Positions 32,248 to 32,374 of a DNA stretch of 32,374 nt are shown piece after piece (the stretch's first letter is position 1; each line of letters begins with the position of its first letter). The notes beneath the pieces are model-generated. The model searched no databases and was not told the DNA's origin. It saw only the letters and a program-made list of their open reading frames with translations. This stretch comes from Oscillospiraceae bacterium (GTDB lineage Bacteria > Bacillota > Clostridia > Saccharofermentanales > Saccharofermentanaceae), in NCBI GenBank assembly GCA_902787975.1, contig CADAIP010000021.1:1-32374 (forward strand). Direction: 5' to 3'. A program made the translations under genes and the position numbers.

Positions 32248-32374
32248 TCACTCTTCTCTATACCGATACCCATTTGGAATTCGAATATACGCACGGATAT
32301 GCTCATCGATAGGGCGCTCGATAATTCCGGATATATTGTTCACATTTCCTTCTGCAACAAGGATCGTACCCTCC
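32248..32374 (-). CDS. Partial CDS (C-terminal fragment), truncated by window edge
   Basis: A minus-strand frame of 41 codons runs from the right edge to TGA at 32250-32248. Its translated end (…NVNNISGIIERPIDEHIRA then YIRIPNGYRYREE) has a balanced amino-acid composition and no stops, which favours coding. No family recognised. About 110 bp of non-coding sequence separates it from the GNAT gene. Confidence 0.4.
   Translation of the reverse strand, partial: EGTILVAEGNVNNISGIIERPIDEHIRAYIRIPNGYRYREE

Overview
The window looks like chromosomal DNA from an anaerobic Firmicute of the class Clostridia, probably a gut or rumen member of the Lachnospiraceae/Oscillospiraceae type. This is inferred from moderate GC, strong AGGAGG ribosome sites, VanW/VanZ proteins, a 4Fe-4S aldo/keto reductase, an AgrC/LytTR-type two-component pair and a desulfoferrodoxin-like domain. 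I see no phage, transposase, CRISPR array, rRNA or tRNA. About 25 genes are present, most on the minus strand.

Layout. 0.2-3 kb: a membrane-anchored alpha/beta hydrolase (+) converges on a 4Fe-4S aldo/keto reductase (-) at a shared terminator. 3.2-5.7 kb: a sulfur-assimilation operon (-), metY then cysK. In front of it, between a consensus promoter and metY, lies an uncatalogued 38-codon ORF with a strong ribosome site and five cysteine codons within 13 codons. This looks like a cysteine-sensing leader peptide and is the most interesting item in the window. 5.9-9.1 kb: a duplicated-domain lipoprotein (+) converges on a VanW-family wall protein (-). 9.2-13.2 kb: a nickel-pincer-cofactor locus (-): a DtxR/MntR-like regulator, two small membrane proteins, then larE, larB and a full-length larC with a large histidine-rich insert. 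No larA is present. 13.4-19.6 kb: a DUF3737-type beta-helix protein (+), then on the minus strand an MscS channel coupled to a membrane-anchored protein of unknown function, the Mg2+ P-type ATPase mgtA, and vanZ. 19.7-22.6 kb: an XRE regulator fused to a desulfoferrodoxin-like domain, then an AgrC-like kinase and LytTR regulator. 22.7-25.5 kb (+): a CPBP intramembrane protease, an unknown membrane-anchored protein and an EamA transporter. 25.7-32.4 kb (-): an LppM-like lipoprotein, then a likely six-gene run (GNAT, GtrA flippase, GT2, GT-C-like membrane protein, second GNAT, patatin), and the edge of a truncated gene.

How the parts fit. metY and cysK use sulfide to make homocysteine and cysteine, so a cysteine-codon-rich leader would close a feedback loop. 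LarB, LarE and LarC build the Ni pincer nucleotide; the adjacent metal regulator has a palindrome just downstream of its own promoter, and a shared TTAGCAT word lies at the next promoter. The LytTR promoter region carries an 11-bp direct repeat in 21-bp register, as expected for LytTR binding. GtrA, GT2 and the GT-C-like protein match the three-component lipid-linked sugar systems that glycosylate envelope polymers. A ~90-bp twin-hairpin element occurs twice (about 16.2 and 25.5 kb), with compensatory base changes in one stem.
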